A stretch of DNA of 64,000 nt from IMG/VR virus record IMGVR_UViG_3300042542_003555, positions 62,001 through 126,000 of that record; one strand, written 5' to 3'. Below, piece by piece: positions 38,866-45,441 of this stretch (position 1 is the stretch's first letter; every line of letters begins with the position of its first letter). Position numbers and translations under genes: made by a program. Origin of the DNA: a virus. The notes under the pieces were generated by a model that did not search any database, was not told the origin of the DNA, and saw only the letters and a program-made list of their open reading frames with translations.

Positions 38866-39045
38866 TCAATCCCCAAAGGTGTATGATAATTGATAACCTT
38901 CTGCCTCATACTGATCCCCAATGGAGATTAGCATTTCCGTAATAACCGCATCGGTAGCGGAAGGATGCTTTTCTTGCAACACCGCTGTGGAGGTTATCAT
39001 AAAATCACCATTATCCTTACGGGCACACAAATTAATAAAAAACAT
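38866..39045 (-). CDS. Hypothetical small protein
   Basis: 59 residues from ATG at 39045 with GAGGAA upstream. HPSATDAVITEMLISIGDQY helix; a mixed alpha/beta remainder. Not recognised. Confidence 0.6.
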   Translation of the reverse strand: MFFINLCARKDNGDFMITSTAVLQEKHPSATDAVITEMLISIGDQYEAEGYQLSYTFGD

Positions 39046-39059
39046 ATAATTCCTCTCAA

Positions 39060-39251
39060 TTAACCTATTGATAAAATTTCAGATTGTTTCAAAATAACAC
39101 TATTCCTTACACCGCTATAGACTGTTATCGGTTTGATAAGGTCCACATAATAGATTAATTCATTCCTACGCATACGGTATTCACGGATTGTACCTTTGAC
39201 AAGATATTCATTTAGATAATTTCCAGTAATTGTCATTCCGTTAAGGTTCAT
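39060..39251 (-). CDS. Hypothetical small protein
   Basis: 63 residues from the ATG at 39251 (GGAGATT upstream). Beta-rich: MTITGNYLNEYLVKGTIREY..., basic middle (RMRRNE). Behind promoter 39282. Confidence 0.6.
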   Translation of the reverse strand: MNLNGMTITGNYLNEYLVKGTIREYRMRRNELIYYVDLIKPITVYSGVRNSVILKQSEILSIG

Positions 39252-39281
39252 ATAATCTCCGTTCAATCAATCAATGGATAC

Positions 39282-39310
39282 AGTATAGAGGAAAGTGGCT
39301 GAATTGTCAA
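39282..39310 (-). promoter_or_regulatory. Early promoter, repeated family
   Basis: TTGACA (39310-39305), 17-base spacer, TATACT (39287-39282), then GTATCCATTGATTGAT. Confidence 0.83.
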
Positions 39311-39670
39311 TAGTCTATAGTGGATCCGCAGAAAATACTGTTATCCAAAAGATAACCGCAGAATATATCAGAGGAATACTATGACCCAGTGGTTCCTGAT
39401 AGATTTTGGCTATTGGTGCGCTTAGTAGGTCGCTGGTGCCTCTGGGTATTGGGTCTTTATGCGAGCCACCGAGTAATCCTTTCAGATTGGACAGGCTGAG
39501 AGGGTCGGAGAGAGGTTATTTAAGGGTCTCTGATCCATCCATAGTAGCCTGAAAATACCCTCGGAGAACCCTTAAGGGCACGGAGGTTGTTATACGGACA
39601 ATCAATTGCAATAATGATAACATCTAGTGCAGGAGTGGATTAGGATACCAGATTTTGCTGCATCTCCAAT
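39311..39670 (-). other. ORF-less, promoter-led segment: candidate phage ncRNA
   Basis: About 360 bases with no supported protein gene on either strand, GC-richer than most of the window, lying just downstream of a good promoter (39677-39705) that points into it. It contains complementary stretches around CCCTTAAGGG (near 39570) and GGGTCTCTGATCC. The transcript would run into the next promoter and gene at 39251. It may be a non-coding RNA or a long leader. The only short ORFs are 7 and 14 codons. Confidence 0.4.
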
Positions 39671-39676
39671 AGTGTA

Positions 39677-39705
39677 ATATTACAGTGGACTGGCTGAATT
39701 GTCAA
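39677..39705 (-). promoter_or_regulatory. Early promoter (variant -10)
   Basis: TTGACA (39705-39700), 17-base spacer, TAATAT (39682-39677). Same upstream half as the repeated family (CCTTGACAATTCAGCC) but without the shared GTATCCAT block. Confidence 0.75.
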
Positions 39706-39714
39706 GGCTTATAC

Positions 39715-39747
39715 CAAAAAAATCCTCTAGTTTTTATACTAGAGGAT
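39715..39747 (-). terminator. Rho-independent terminator (leftward)
   Basis: ATCCTCTAGT (39722-39731) pairs perfectly with ACTAGAGGAT (39738-39747), loop of six; reading leftward TTTTTTT follows. Ends the gene at 39766-40065. Confidence 0.88.
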
Positions 39748-39765
39748 CTTATCATATTACTAAGC

Positions 39766-40065
39766 TTAGGCTGTTGCAAACTTAGTAACGGTTACAGGGC
39801 TAGGCTTTTTGGCTGCCTTTTTTGCTTTGATGCCCACTTTGGGGGTTTCGAGGGCTAGGAGTTTCGCTTTGAGTTTTTCAATACGGGCAGCCTTTTTGGC
39901 TTCACGGTCTTGGGCTTTGAGTGCCTTCAGCATGGCTTTAGTGGCCTTCTGGGTTGCACGGAATTCCTTGTCGTCCTCTCGGGCAGCCTTGTACTGGGCA
40001 CGGAGGGACTTGAGGTTAGCGGCAGCGGAGGCAATATCAGCCTTCAGGAGTTGGAGCTTGGTCAT
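39766..40065 (-). CDS. Lys/Ala-rich coiled-coil protein
   Basis: 99 residues, almost a single basic helix (LRAQYKAAREDDKEFRATQK and so on) ending PSPVTVTKFATA. The composition is histone-like or that of a DNA-condensing protein. Residues 90-96 PVTVTKF repeat the N-terminal motif of the AAA ATPase at 34199. Own promoter and own terminator: a monocistronic early unit. Confidence 0.7.
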   Translation of the reverse strand: MTKLQLLKADIASAAANLKSLRAQYKAAREDDKEFRATQKATKAMLKALKAQDREAKKAARIEKLKAKLLALETPKVGIKAKKAAKKPSPVTVTKFATA

Positions 40066-40099
40066 GGTGTTTCCTTTCGTTTTTAATCAGTATGGATAC

Positions 40100-40128
40100 A
40101 GTATAGGGTACCTGGTGCGAATTGTCAA
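40100..40128 (-). promoter_or_regulatory. Early promoter, repeated family
   Basis: TTGACA (40128-40123), 17-base spacer, TATACT (40105-40100), then GTATCCATACTGAT. Drives the Lys/Ala-rich protein. Confidence 0.84.
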
Positions 40129-40146
40129 GGGTTTACCTCAGGACTA

Positions 40147-40341
40147 TTAGCAGTCCTCTACCTCAAAATCATCCATGAGGCTGTCGATATAGTCATTCAG
40201 ATAACAATTGTAGGCGATCGGATCGCATTCCTTGAGGATGGTCGAGCGGTTGAATTGTATACCTGCTACCTCGACGGTACCTTCACAATCCAAGGCATCC
40301 TCGAACATCTCCACAGCGGTGGCGTAGGATATTGATTCCAT
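40147..40341 (-). CDS. Small acidic protein
   Basis: 64 residues, acidic (DALDCEGTVEVAG, DSLMDDFEVEDC), three Cys. Own early promoter (40374). Acidity and early expression fit a host-takeover inhibitor, but that is inference. Confidence 0.62.
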   Translation of the reverse strand: MESISYATAVEMFEDALDCEGTVEVAGIQFNRSTILKECDPIAYNCYLNDYIDSLMDDFEVEDC

Positions 40342-40373
40342 TATTTTCTCCTTTAATTAATCACTATGGATAC

Positions 40374-40402
40374 AGTATAGCGGCATTCCTGCCAATTGTC
40401 AA
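40374..40402 (-). promoter_or_regulatory. Early promoter, repeated family
   Basis: TTGACA (40402-40397), 17-base spacer, TATACT (40379-40374), then GTATCCATAGTGATTAAT. Confidence 0.84.
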
Positions 40403-40405
40403 GGG

Positions 40406-40498
40406 TTATTTGGTCTTGCGGTCTTGATAAGCATCCCAGATAAGATAAGGACCTACAAGGACTGTCAGTATTGCAAAGATGATATCGATGGTTTCCAT
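40406..40498 (-). CDS. Micro-protein, one membrane helix
   Basis: 30 residues: METIDIIFAILTVLVGPYL is a membrane helix, then a short charged tail. It starts 5 bases after the upstream stop. Similar single-helix peptides are typical of T4-like early regions. Confidence 0.5.
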   Translation of the reverse strand: METIDIIFAILTVLVGPYLIWDAYQDRKTK

Positions 40499-40503
40499 GA
40501 TGT

Positions 40504-40635
40504 TTATTTGATAAGGTTGATGATTGTCAGGATTGTATCTTGTCCGTTTTGCAACAGAACGCTTGCAATTGCGATAACAGTAGCAGAAAAGTAAGCGCCG
40601 ACAAGGAGGCTTGCTGCAATAATAATACTTTGCAT
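40504..40635 (-). CDS. Small membrane protein
   Basis: 43 residues, long hydrophobic helix (IIIAASLLVGAYFSATVIAI) and a second short amphipathic helix. First gene after the promoter 40670-40698. Confidence 0.52.
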   Translation of the reverse strand: MQSIIIAASLLVGAYFSATVIAIASVLLQNGQDTILTIINLIK

Positions 40636-40669
40636 TTATATAACTCTCATTTATTGTTTCAGTCTGTAC

Positions 40670-40698
40670 AGTATAGCGGCGAGGGGTCTAATTGTCAA
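40670..40698 (-). promoter_or_regulatory. Early promoter, repeated family
   Basis: TTGACA (40698-40693), 17-base spacer, TATACT (40675-40670); the downstream block is diverged (GTACAGACTG). Back to back with the plus-strand promoter at 40742. Confidence 0.82.
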
Positions 40699-40741
40699 GG
40701 GTTAATGCGACAGGTTTTGTCGTTTTACCTACCTCGACCTG

Positions 40742-40770
40742 TTGACAATTTACCTCACTTGCCCCATAAT
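40742..40770 (+). promoter_or_regulatory. Sigma70-type promoter (rightward)
   Basis: TTGACA (40742-40747), 17-base spacer, CATAAT (40765-40770), 36 bases before the plus-strand gene at 40807. Shares TTGACAATT with the leftward early promoters. Confidence 0.75.
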
Positions 40771-40806
40771 GTATACATTGATTAAACAAAACGAAGGAGA
40801 AAAAAA

Positions 40807-41046
40807 ATGAATTATTCTTTTAACATCAAATCCACGTACACTGGCATGATGTCCGACCACTATGAGGTTTGTTCTTTTGACAACAAATTGATGGGCACTA
40901 TTTGCCGTAGTGATGTGGAGACTGATGACATTTTCACATATGATGCATTTTTTGCAATGCTCCCTGGGGATGATGATTGGCATGATACTGAATTTGCAAC
41001 ATTCGGCGAGGCTCTTGATTTTTTGATAAGAGAATTCAAATCGTAG
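40807..41046 (+). CDS. Isolated plus-strand early protein, unknown
   Basis: 79 residues, acidic: SFNIKSTYTGMMSDHYEVCS, then a D-x-x-x-D-D-I-F-T-Y-D-A-F-F-A-M-L-P-G-D-D-D-W-H-D stretch. GAAGGAGA lies eight bases upstream. It has its own promoter and terminator and is the only plus-strand gene right of 13.1 kb, which suggests a moveable or recently acquired early gene. Function unknown. Confidence 0.72.
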   Translation: MNYSFNIKSTYTGMMSDHYEVCSFDNKLMGTICRSDVETDDIFTYDAFFAMLPGDDDWHDTEFATFGEALDFLIREFKS

Positions 41047-41055
41047 TATTTTGAC

Positions 41056-41077
41056 AAGTCCTTCGGGACTTTTTTTG
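41056..41077 (+). terminator. Rho-independent terminator with TTCG loop (rightward)
   Basis: AAGTCC-TTCG-GGACTT followed by TTTTTT; an extra-stable UUCG tetraloop in a 6-bp stem, just after the gene at 40807-41046. Confidence 0.88.
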
Positions 41078-41219
41078 TGCCCTGGGTGTTGTCAAAAGGA
41101 TAAGGCTTTGGGAGGGCTTAGTGAAATTAAAAAAAATGCAATATTCTCAAACCCCTAGACCCGTAACTGGAAATCTGGAAGTGGAACCCACAGAAACCAA
41201 AATTTTTTCCGGAGCGGAA

Positions 41220-42053
41220 TCAGAGGATTTTCGAGGTTTTCTTATAGCTCTTTCCTTTTTTACTTGTGCTGTAACCAGTTTTACCTTTATTCCATGGTAC
41301 CCAACCACTCTCAAGTTTTTTCTTCATGGCAGCTTTCATATTCTCTTTAGCTTCTTCAGACATTTTTTTACCTTTATGAGCCTCAGAAATTTTCTTTTTT
41401 GTTTCTTCTGTTGGATTCAGAGTACCATTTTTTCTTTTAGTCTCAGTAATTTTAGCACGACTTTCGGGAGACAGAGTATTGTTTCTTGTTTCAATTCCTT
41501 TCAGATATTTCTCACGAACTTCTGGTCTCCACATGGCTTCTTTGGTTTTCTTTGAGATATACTCTTTGTCCATGTTTTCGACCATCTTTTTTCTACTCTG
41601 ACGATATATCTGTTGATACTCTGAATCTTGATGTTTCTTCAGCATGATTTGACGGATTCGTTCCTTAGTCTCGTCTGTCATATTCTTACTGGGATTACCA
41701 TCAGACTTCCACAGTTCACTCAGATGTACCATGAGTTCTTTTCTCAGTTTCTCGTAGGTTTTAGAGTTTATCTTATAGTCTCTGTTGGAAGGTGTCTGTG
41801 TGAACTTATTAGCCATAGCATTATAGGCATGAAGCATCTGTATGTGTTTCTTTTTGGATAGATGCATCTTGGCTAGGAGGGCGTGAGCCATGTAATGTTC
41901 ACGGGCGGTTAAAACAACAAGATTATCAGAATCATCTGACCCACCAAAGCACTTAGGAATAACATGATGAGTCTCTGTGTATCCAGATAGAGATTCTCTT
42001 TGTCTAGATTTCTCCATAAGAGAATCGTACCAGTTCTTATATTTGTCACTCAT
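41220..42053 (-). CDS. HNH homing endonuclease with NUMOD3-like repeats
   Basis: 277 residues. HNH core: TETHHVIPKCFGGSDDSDNL, then NLVVLTAREHYMAHALL. The C-terminal half carries several short basic repeats of the NUMOD3 kind (TEETKKKISEAHKGKKMSEE, and three similar ones) that bind DNA, ending Lys-rich. A free-standing homing gene convergent with the plus-strand unit and starting 3 bases after the 42056 gene. Confidence 0.86.
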   Translation of the reverse strand: MSDKYKNWYDSLMEKSRQRESLSGYTETHHVIPKCFGGSDDSDNLVVLTAREHYMAHALLAKMHLSKKKHIQMLHAYNAMANKFTQTPSNRDYKINSKTYEKLRKELMVHLSELWKSDGNPSKNMTDETKERIRQIMLKKHQDSEYQQIYRQSRKKMVENMDKEYISKKTKEAMWRPEVREKYLKGIETRNNTLSPESRAKITETKRKNGTLNPTEETKKKISEAHKGKKMSEEAKENMKAAMKKKLESGWVPWNKGKTGYSTSKKGKSYKKTSKIL

Positions 42054-42055
42054 AA

Positions 42056-42241
42056 TTAAACGTATACATCAACTTTACTTGCAGATACCACAGACTCATG
42101 TTGTTTCTGCTGATGTTCTTCTAGCTTCTCTTGCTTGATAGCATTCTCTAAGCGGTCTATACGTTCTCTGTAATCTTCTATACGCAAATCTCGTCTAACT
42201 GCTAGAAGATTAAGATAATAAGCATTATGGATTCTATTCAT
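42056..42241 (-). CDS. Small coiled-coil protein
   Basis: 61 residues from the ATG at 42241, overlapping the upstream stop. RDLRIEDYRERIDRLENAIK is a charged coiled coil. Not recognised. Confidence 0.58.
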   Translation of the reverse strand: MNRIHNAYYLNLLAVRRDLRIEDYRERIDRLENAIKQEKLEEHQQKQHESVVSASKVDVYV

Positions 42242-42746
42242 CTTTTTGTTCCCATTTCTTCCGGCGTTCTTCAGCTTCTTTTTCTTCTTGTATACCATGC
42301 TCTGTTAATTCTACATCACTTTCACAGTATGGACAAATATGTCGTGGGTCTTCAAGTTCATTACCTTCTTTGTCTGCCCAAGCCCACTCAGCATCATAGC
42401 TTTGACCAGTCCACTTACAGTTTGTACACTTGTGAGTAGGCTCTGGTTCTTTCTCTGGTGCTACCCAACTATTCGCATCACCTAACTCATAGGTAATATC
42501 ATAGCCACCTTTACGAGAAGTCCAGCAGTCAGAATACTGATGCTCCCATTCTATCTCTACATCATTGTTCCAGGCGTCTTGCATCAATTCTTCAACGTCT
42601 ACTTCACCATTCTCTATGCGTACTAGCAGAGAAACGATCTGATCTTCATCGAGGTCTGGATAGATATCACTGAGTGTTTCTTCATCTAGATAAAATGCAT
42701 ACTGCTCGTCTACTTGATGCCATTCGTGTTTGACTATGGTTACCAT
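42234..42746 (-). CDS. Conserved phage protein with zinc ribbon
   Basis: 170 residues. Acidic N-terminal half (DEETLSDIYPDLDEDQIVSL), then C-x-x-C (CTNC) and C-x-x-C (CPYC) 33 residues apart, and a charged C-terminal helix. Similar proteins occur in T4-like cyanophages. Function unknown. Confidence 0.65.
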   Translation of the reverse strand: MVTIVKHEWHQVDEQYAFYLDEETLSDIYPDLDEDQIVSLLVRIENGEVDVEELMQDAWNNDVEIEWEHQYSDCWTSRKGGYDITYELGDANSWVAPEKEPEPTHKCTNCKWTGQSYDAEWAWADKEGNELEDPRHICPYCESDVELTEHGIQEEKEAEERRKKWEQKDE

Positions 42747-42907
42747 GATTGCTCCTTCTCTCGTAGTTTCTCAATCTCATCAGCAGCTTCTTCTAGCAGG
42801 TCAGCTATTCTGTCAGGCTGTCCTTCTTGTACCGATTTTCTAGAAGGTATCTGACGGCGTATCTCTGCTCTCTTACGAAGTCTGTACACTAAGTCATTTT
42901 CGTTCAT
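42740..42907 (-). CDS. Small coiled-coil protein
   Basis: 55 residues; basic start RLRKRAEIRRQIPSRKS then acidic helix ADLLEEAADEIEKLREKEQS, the A-D-x-L-E-x-A-A-D-x-I motif seen in small phage proteins. ATGA/TAATG-type overlaps on both sides. Confidence 0.65.
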   Translation of the reverse strand: MNENDLVYRLRKRAEIRRQIPSRKSVQEGQPDRIADLLEEAADEIEKLREKEQSW

Positions 42908-43107
42908 TGATTTACTCCGAAATACTTTAGAATTTTATCAGCACAATAATGACCATCCATTCCTTTATCACCTAGTTCTTCACATATACTTAAACATTCA
43001 TAGATAATCAACTCGGCGAACTTTTGAAATAATATTGAATTACTTCCCATATAATTTACTGGATTGAATCCAGCATCTTCAGCAAGTTCTTTTATTCGGT
43101 CGTTCAT
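42904..43107 (-). CDS. Small paralogue family B (MNDRIKELAEDAG)
   Basis: 67 residues. NDRIKELAEDAGF, then FAELIIYECLSICEE and a C-terminal I-L-K-Y-F-G. The same plan is seen at 43525 (KRLKEIMLQSG... AELIIRECL... EHFG), 44188 and 44872: four divergent copies within 2.2 kb. Function unknown. Confidence 0.68.
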   Translation of the reverse strand: MNDRIKELAEDAGFNPVNYMGSNSILFQKFAELIIYECLSICEELGDKGMDGHYCADKILKYFGVNQ

Positions 43108-43328
43108 ACAGAATACTCCATCTTCACTTCAATACAGGTACCTTCTAGTGTTTTGATATTACCTTTGTTACCTTTGCCAGCTTTCTTCACTAATTCTTTC
43201 ATGTGCTGCTTTTGCAGTTCTACATTGTCTCGGCATTGTTTCTCTGACCGATAGGTTTGTGTTGACTGCATGAACTCACAATTGCTATTGATACAAATGA
43301 ATAATACGGGTATAAAAATAAACATCAC
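43104..43328 (-). CDS. Small exported protein, phage family A
   Basis: 74 residues; signal-like MMFIFIPVLFICINSNC, then QTYRSEKQCRDNVELQKQHM and a late Cys (GTCIEVKMEYS). Same plan as at 15838, 23469 and 28895: signal, EC/QC helix, final Cys. Possibly a disulfide-bonded periplasmic peptide. Confidence 0.65.
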   Translation of the reverse strand: MMFIFIPVLFICINSNCEFMQSTQTYRSEKQCRDNVELQKQHMKELVKKAGKGNKGNIKTLEGTCIEVKMEYSV

Positions 43329-43528
43329 ATATTCACCTTAATAGCGCATTTCTCACAGAGTTGTCTGTGCATATAGACAGCTTGTTCAAAGGTAGAAGAT
43401 ACTGACCATTTCTCAGTATATCCACCACCGTGATTGTATAGATGAGTCTCATAGCAATCAACATCAAATCCAAGATATGCTGTAATTATTGATTGTGCAT
43501 GGTTGTTAGATACAAACAGAATCTTCAT
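43325..43528 (-). CDS. Hypothetical protein
   Basis: 67 residues, KILFVSNNHAQSIITAYLGF opening (Rossmann-like strand), G-G-G-Y-T-E-K-W-S-V-S-S-T-F-E-Q-A. Not recognised. Coupled by 4-base overlaps. Confidence 0.58.
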   Translation of the reverse strand: MKILFVSNNHAQSIITAYLGFDVDCYETHLYNHGGGYTEKWSVSSTFEQAVYMHRQLCEKCAIKVNM

Positions 43529-43734
43529 TCTTTCATTCCAAAGTGTTCTTCAATATACCCTGCGGCTTTTAACTGACCAGCATACAGTTCATCATTCATA
43601 CCACGATTGTAGCACTGATCTAAGCATTCTCTGATAATCAACTCAGCGATAACTTCAATTCTGTGTTGGCAATCCTCAGAGATATATTTGTGAGTACCAG
43701 ACTGAAGCATGATTTCTTTGAGTCTTTTATTCAT
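43525..43734 (-). CDS. Small paralogue family B
   Basis: 69 residues from the ATG at 43734. KRLKEIMLQSGTHKYISED, then IEVIAELIIRECLDQC and EEHFGMKE. Close in plan to the 42904 gene. Confidence 0.62.
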   Translation of the reverse strand: MNKRLKEIMLQSGTHKYISEDCQHRIEVIAELIIRECLDQCYNRGMNDELYAGQLKAAGYIEEHFGMKE

Positions 43735-43735
43735 T

Positions 43736-43846
43736 CTATATTTCTTGGAGGGCGTACTTATGGGCGGTCCCAACTATCATACCAGTGTCAGTATCATAGT
43801 AATACCACTTAGCGTTTCTCTCACGCCATTCATAGGTTTTGTTCAT
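43736..43846 (-). CDS. Micro-protein, unknown
   Basis: 36 residues: TYEWRERNAKWYYYDTDTGM, then I-V-G-T-A-H-K. The Y-Y-Y-D-x-D-T-x-x-I-V-G pattern is one I recall in small cyanophage proteins. Overlaps the lipoprotein gene by 17 bases. Confidence 0.5.
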   Translation of the reverse strand: MNKTYEWRERNAKWYYYDTDTGMIVGTAHKYALQEI

Positions 43847-43991
43847 TAACTTCTTTCTTTAGAAAAACTCTGGAGAATTCTGATTTGAATCCATTAACTT
43901 CTCGTTTAAATTCATTGTGAGCATCTATAGTTGCTTTTTGTACTGTGGAGCATCCAGATAACAACAAACAGATTAAAAGTAGTGTTTTCAT
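43830..43991 (-). CDS. Small lipoprotein
   Basis: 53 residues. MKTLLLICLLLSGC with lipobox L-L-S-G-C14 for lipid attachment, then a charged helix (AHNEFKREVNGFKSEFSRVF). Could be a spanin-like or superinfection-related outer membrane peptide. Shares TAATG with the upstream gene. Confidence 0.68.
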   Translation of the reverse strand: MKTLLLICLLLSGCSTVQKATIDAHNEFKREVNGFKSEFSRVFLKKEVNEQNL

Positions 43992-44191
43992 TACCAATCC
44001 GTTTCATCAACAAGGGATGCAGTAACTTTCAAAGGAGTACCATGAATTTCTGTTTCCCATTGCATCTCTAGTGTATAACCAATACCAGAATGGTTGTTAT
44101 AGATTAAATCAAAACCTTGTTTGATATCGTGCTTCTCCACAAGTTCATTAATAATCTTGAGGTCAGCAATGTTCACGGATAGTTTAGTCAT
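43991..44191 (-). CDS. Conserved hypothetical small protein
   Basis: 66 residues: SVNIADLKIINELVEKHDIK, then a strand region (GIGYTLEMQWETEIHGTPLK). I recall similar proteins in T4-like cyanophages. Function unknown. Confidence 0.6.
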   Translation of the reverse strand: MTKLSVNIADLKIINELVEKHDIKQGFDLIYNNHSGIGYTLEMQWETEIHGTPLKVTASLVDETDW

Positions 44192-44409
44192 TTGAGATTC
44201 CTATCAATTAAAAAACGAACATAATCAATATCACCTTCTGCTTCTTGTATATAGGTTTCTATTTCTTTTATAAACAAATCAACAAACTTCTGTAGTTCAT
44301 AGTCATAGTTGGATGACCAGTCAATGGTTGCACCATCTGGCTTCCATGGTTCATCTTCCCACATAGCGAAGCCAGCATCTTCTGCCAATTTTAAAATTAT
44401 TGGATTCAC
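44188..44409 (-). CDS. Small paralogue family B
   Basis: 73 residues; IILKLAEDAGFAMWEDE opening and FVDLFIKEIETYIQEAE follow the family plan (K-L-A-E-D-A-G-F, then a short acidic helix). 4-base overlaps at both ends. Confidence 0.6.
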   Translation of the reverse strand: MNPIILKLAEDAGFAMWEDEPWKPDGATIDWSSNYDYELQKFVDLFIKEIETYIQEAEGDIDYVRFLIDRNLK

Positions 44410-44675
44410 AGGTTACTCCACTTTTTTAGTTTGTCACGTTTTTGATCTTTATAAAATTCCAAATCAGCTTCTTTGAGAATATTATTCTTAATGCAGATAT
44501 CAATCATACAGAGCAAGTCACCAACTTCTTTATTGAGTAATTGATCATTGTATTCTGCCGTGATAGGATTATAACCCCGTAGACCAAAACGATGCATCTT
44601 TGAGATAACTTGAATAACTTCTGCACATTCTTCTTGCAGAATCACCAAAGCTTCATCACATTGCAACACACTCAT
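44406..44675 (-). CDS. MazG-like nucleotide pyrophosphohydrolase
   Basis: 89 residues. L-Q-E-E-C-A-E-V-I-Q-V-I-S-K and later L-N-K-E-V-G-D-L-L-C-M-I-D give the E-x-x-E...E-x-x-D metal site of the all-alpha NTP pyrophosphatases. Phage MazG-like enzymes cleave (d)NTPs or alarmones such as ppGpp. Short single-domain form. Confidence 0.78.
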   Translation of the reverse strand: MSVLQCDEALVILQEECAEVIQVISKMHRFGLRGYNPITAEYNDQLLNKEVGDLLCMIDICIKNNILKEADLEFYKDQKRDKLKKWSNL

Positions 44676-44872
44676 TTCAGTACACTCTTGTCAATGCAAT
44701 GAAAGCTTTCCATTCCTTTTACCATAATACCATTTTTAGTTTTACAGTCATCTGCTTGGTTTCTTGTCGATTCTCCCACAAGCCAAGAAACACCAAGAAT
44801 CATTGCCATTGCAACACCAAAGACAACAAGAATGTGTAACCAAGGTCTAGATTCGTATTGAAAATCAGTCAT
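44672..44872 (-). CDS. Small membrane protein
   Basis: 66 residues, one transmembrane helix at about 13-32 (ILVVFGVAMAMILGVSWLVG), then a soluble tail with two Cys (DDCKTKNG, FHCIDK). Function unknown. Confidence 0.6.
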   Translation of the reverse strand: MTDFQYESRPWLHILVVFGVAMAMILGVSWLVGESTRNQADDCKTKNGIMVKGMESFHCIDKSVLK

Positions 44873-45120
44873 TATAATATCCCAAATTCGTTTTTAATCG
44901 CACTCACGTAAACTCCTGCACTTTTGCCATAATGGAAGCCTGCAGGAATTTTCTCTTGCTCTTGCATGATTCTGAATACTTCTTGTAGAATCTTTCTACC
45001 ATAATCTTCAACTTCATCAACGTCCGCCCAACTTGCAACAAAGCACTCTCTAGGCGTTTCATTATCAATATAATTCAAAAGGCCAGCATCAAGAGCAAGT
45101 TTTTCAAACTTCTCGTTCAT
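44872..45120 (-). CDS. Small paralogue family B
   Basis: 82 residues: EKFEKLALDAGLLNYID opening, then KILQEVFRIMQEQE and a C-terminal I-K-N-E-F-G-I-L matching the E-H-F-G end of the family. ATGA overlap upstream. Confidence 0.62.
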   Translation of the reverse strand: MNEKFEKLALDAGLLNYIDNETPRECFVASWADVDEVEDYGRKILQEVFRIMQEQEKIPAGFHYGKSAGVYVSAIKNEFGIL

Positions 45121-45287
45121 GATCTACACACAACTTGAATTTCGGATGCGTTCATACCTTTTTCAATCGCTTTTAGTCTACATTCATGAATAAGTGAATT
45201 TGAAATTATAGATGCAGCAAACATTAATCCAAAAAAGACTAAAATGCCAACAACGAAAACTAAAGATTCTTTAATACTGTCAGTCAT
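45117..45287 (-). CDS. Small membrane protein
   Basis: 56 residues; transmembrane helix LVFVVGILVFFGLMFAASII, then a soluble tail with two Cys (HECRLKAIEKG, VVCRS). Like the 44672 gene in plan. Coupled at both ends. Confidence 0.62.
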   Translation of the reverse strand: MTDSIKESLVFVVGILVFFGLMFAASIISNSLIHECRLKAIEKGMNASEIQVVCRS

Positions 45288-45441
45288 GATTCACTCCTTG
45301 TAATGTTTTCTCTTTAAATGCTCTATGCATTGCTTTACGCCATTTTACTTTCTGTCTCTTGGGAAGAGCATTGTAAATGGTATGAAGCTGCTTAGATTCT
45401 TTTTCATCTGTAACAAACTTAAAAAACTTAGGACTTGCCAT
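45280..45441 (-). CDS. Small basic protein
   Basis: 53 residues from the ATG at 45441 (AAGGAGAAAGAGG upstream). LPKRQKVKWRKAMHRAFKEK is strongly basic and may bind nucleic acid. Not recognised. Confidence 0.6.
   Translation of the reverse strand: MASPKFFKFVTDEKESKQLHTIYNALPKRQKVKWRKAMHRAFKEKTLQGVNHD

Noticed and set aside
39381-39425. 14-codon plus-strand ORF with GAGGAA before the ATG
   Set aside because: Too short to support, against the direction of the local promoter, and without a plus-strand promoter; noted because the ribosome site looks good.
41121-41555. Plus-strand ORF of 144 codons
   Set aside because: Antisense to the HNH endonuclease, Phe/Ser-rich as expected of a mirror frame, with no ribosome site and downstream of a strong terminator.
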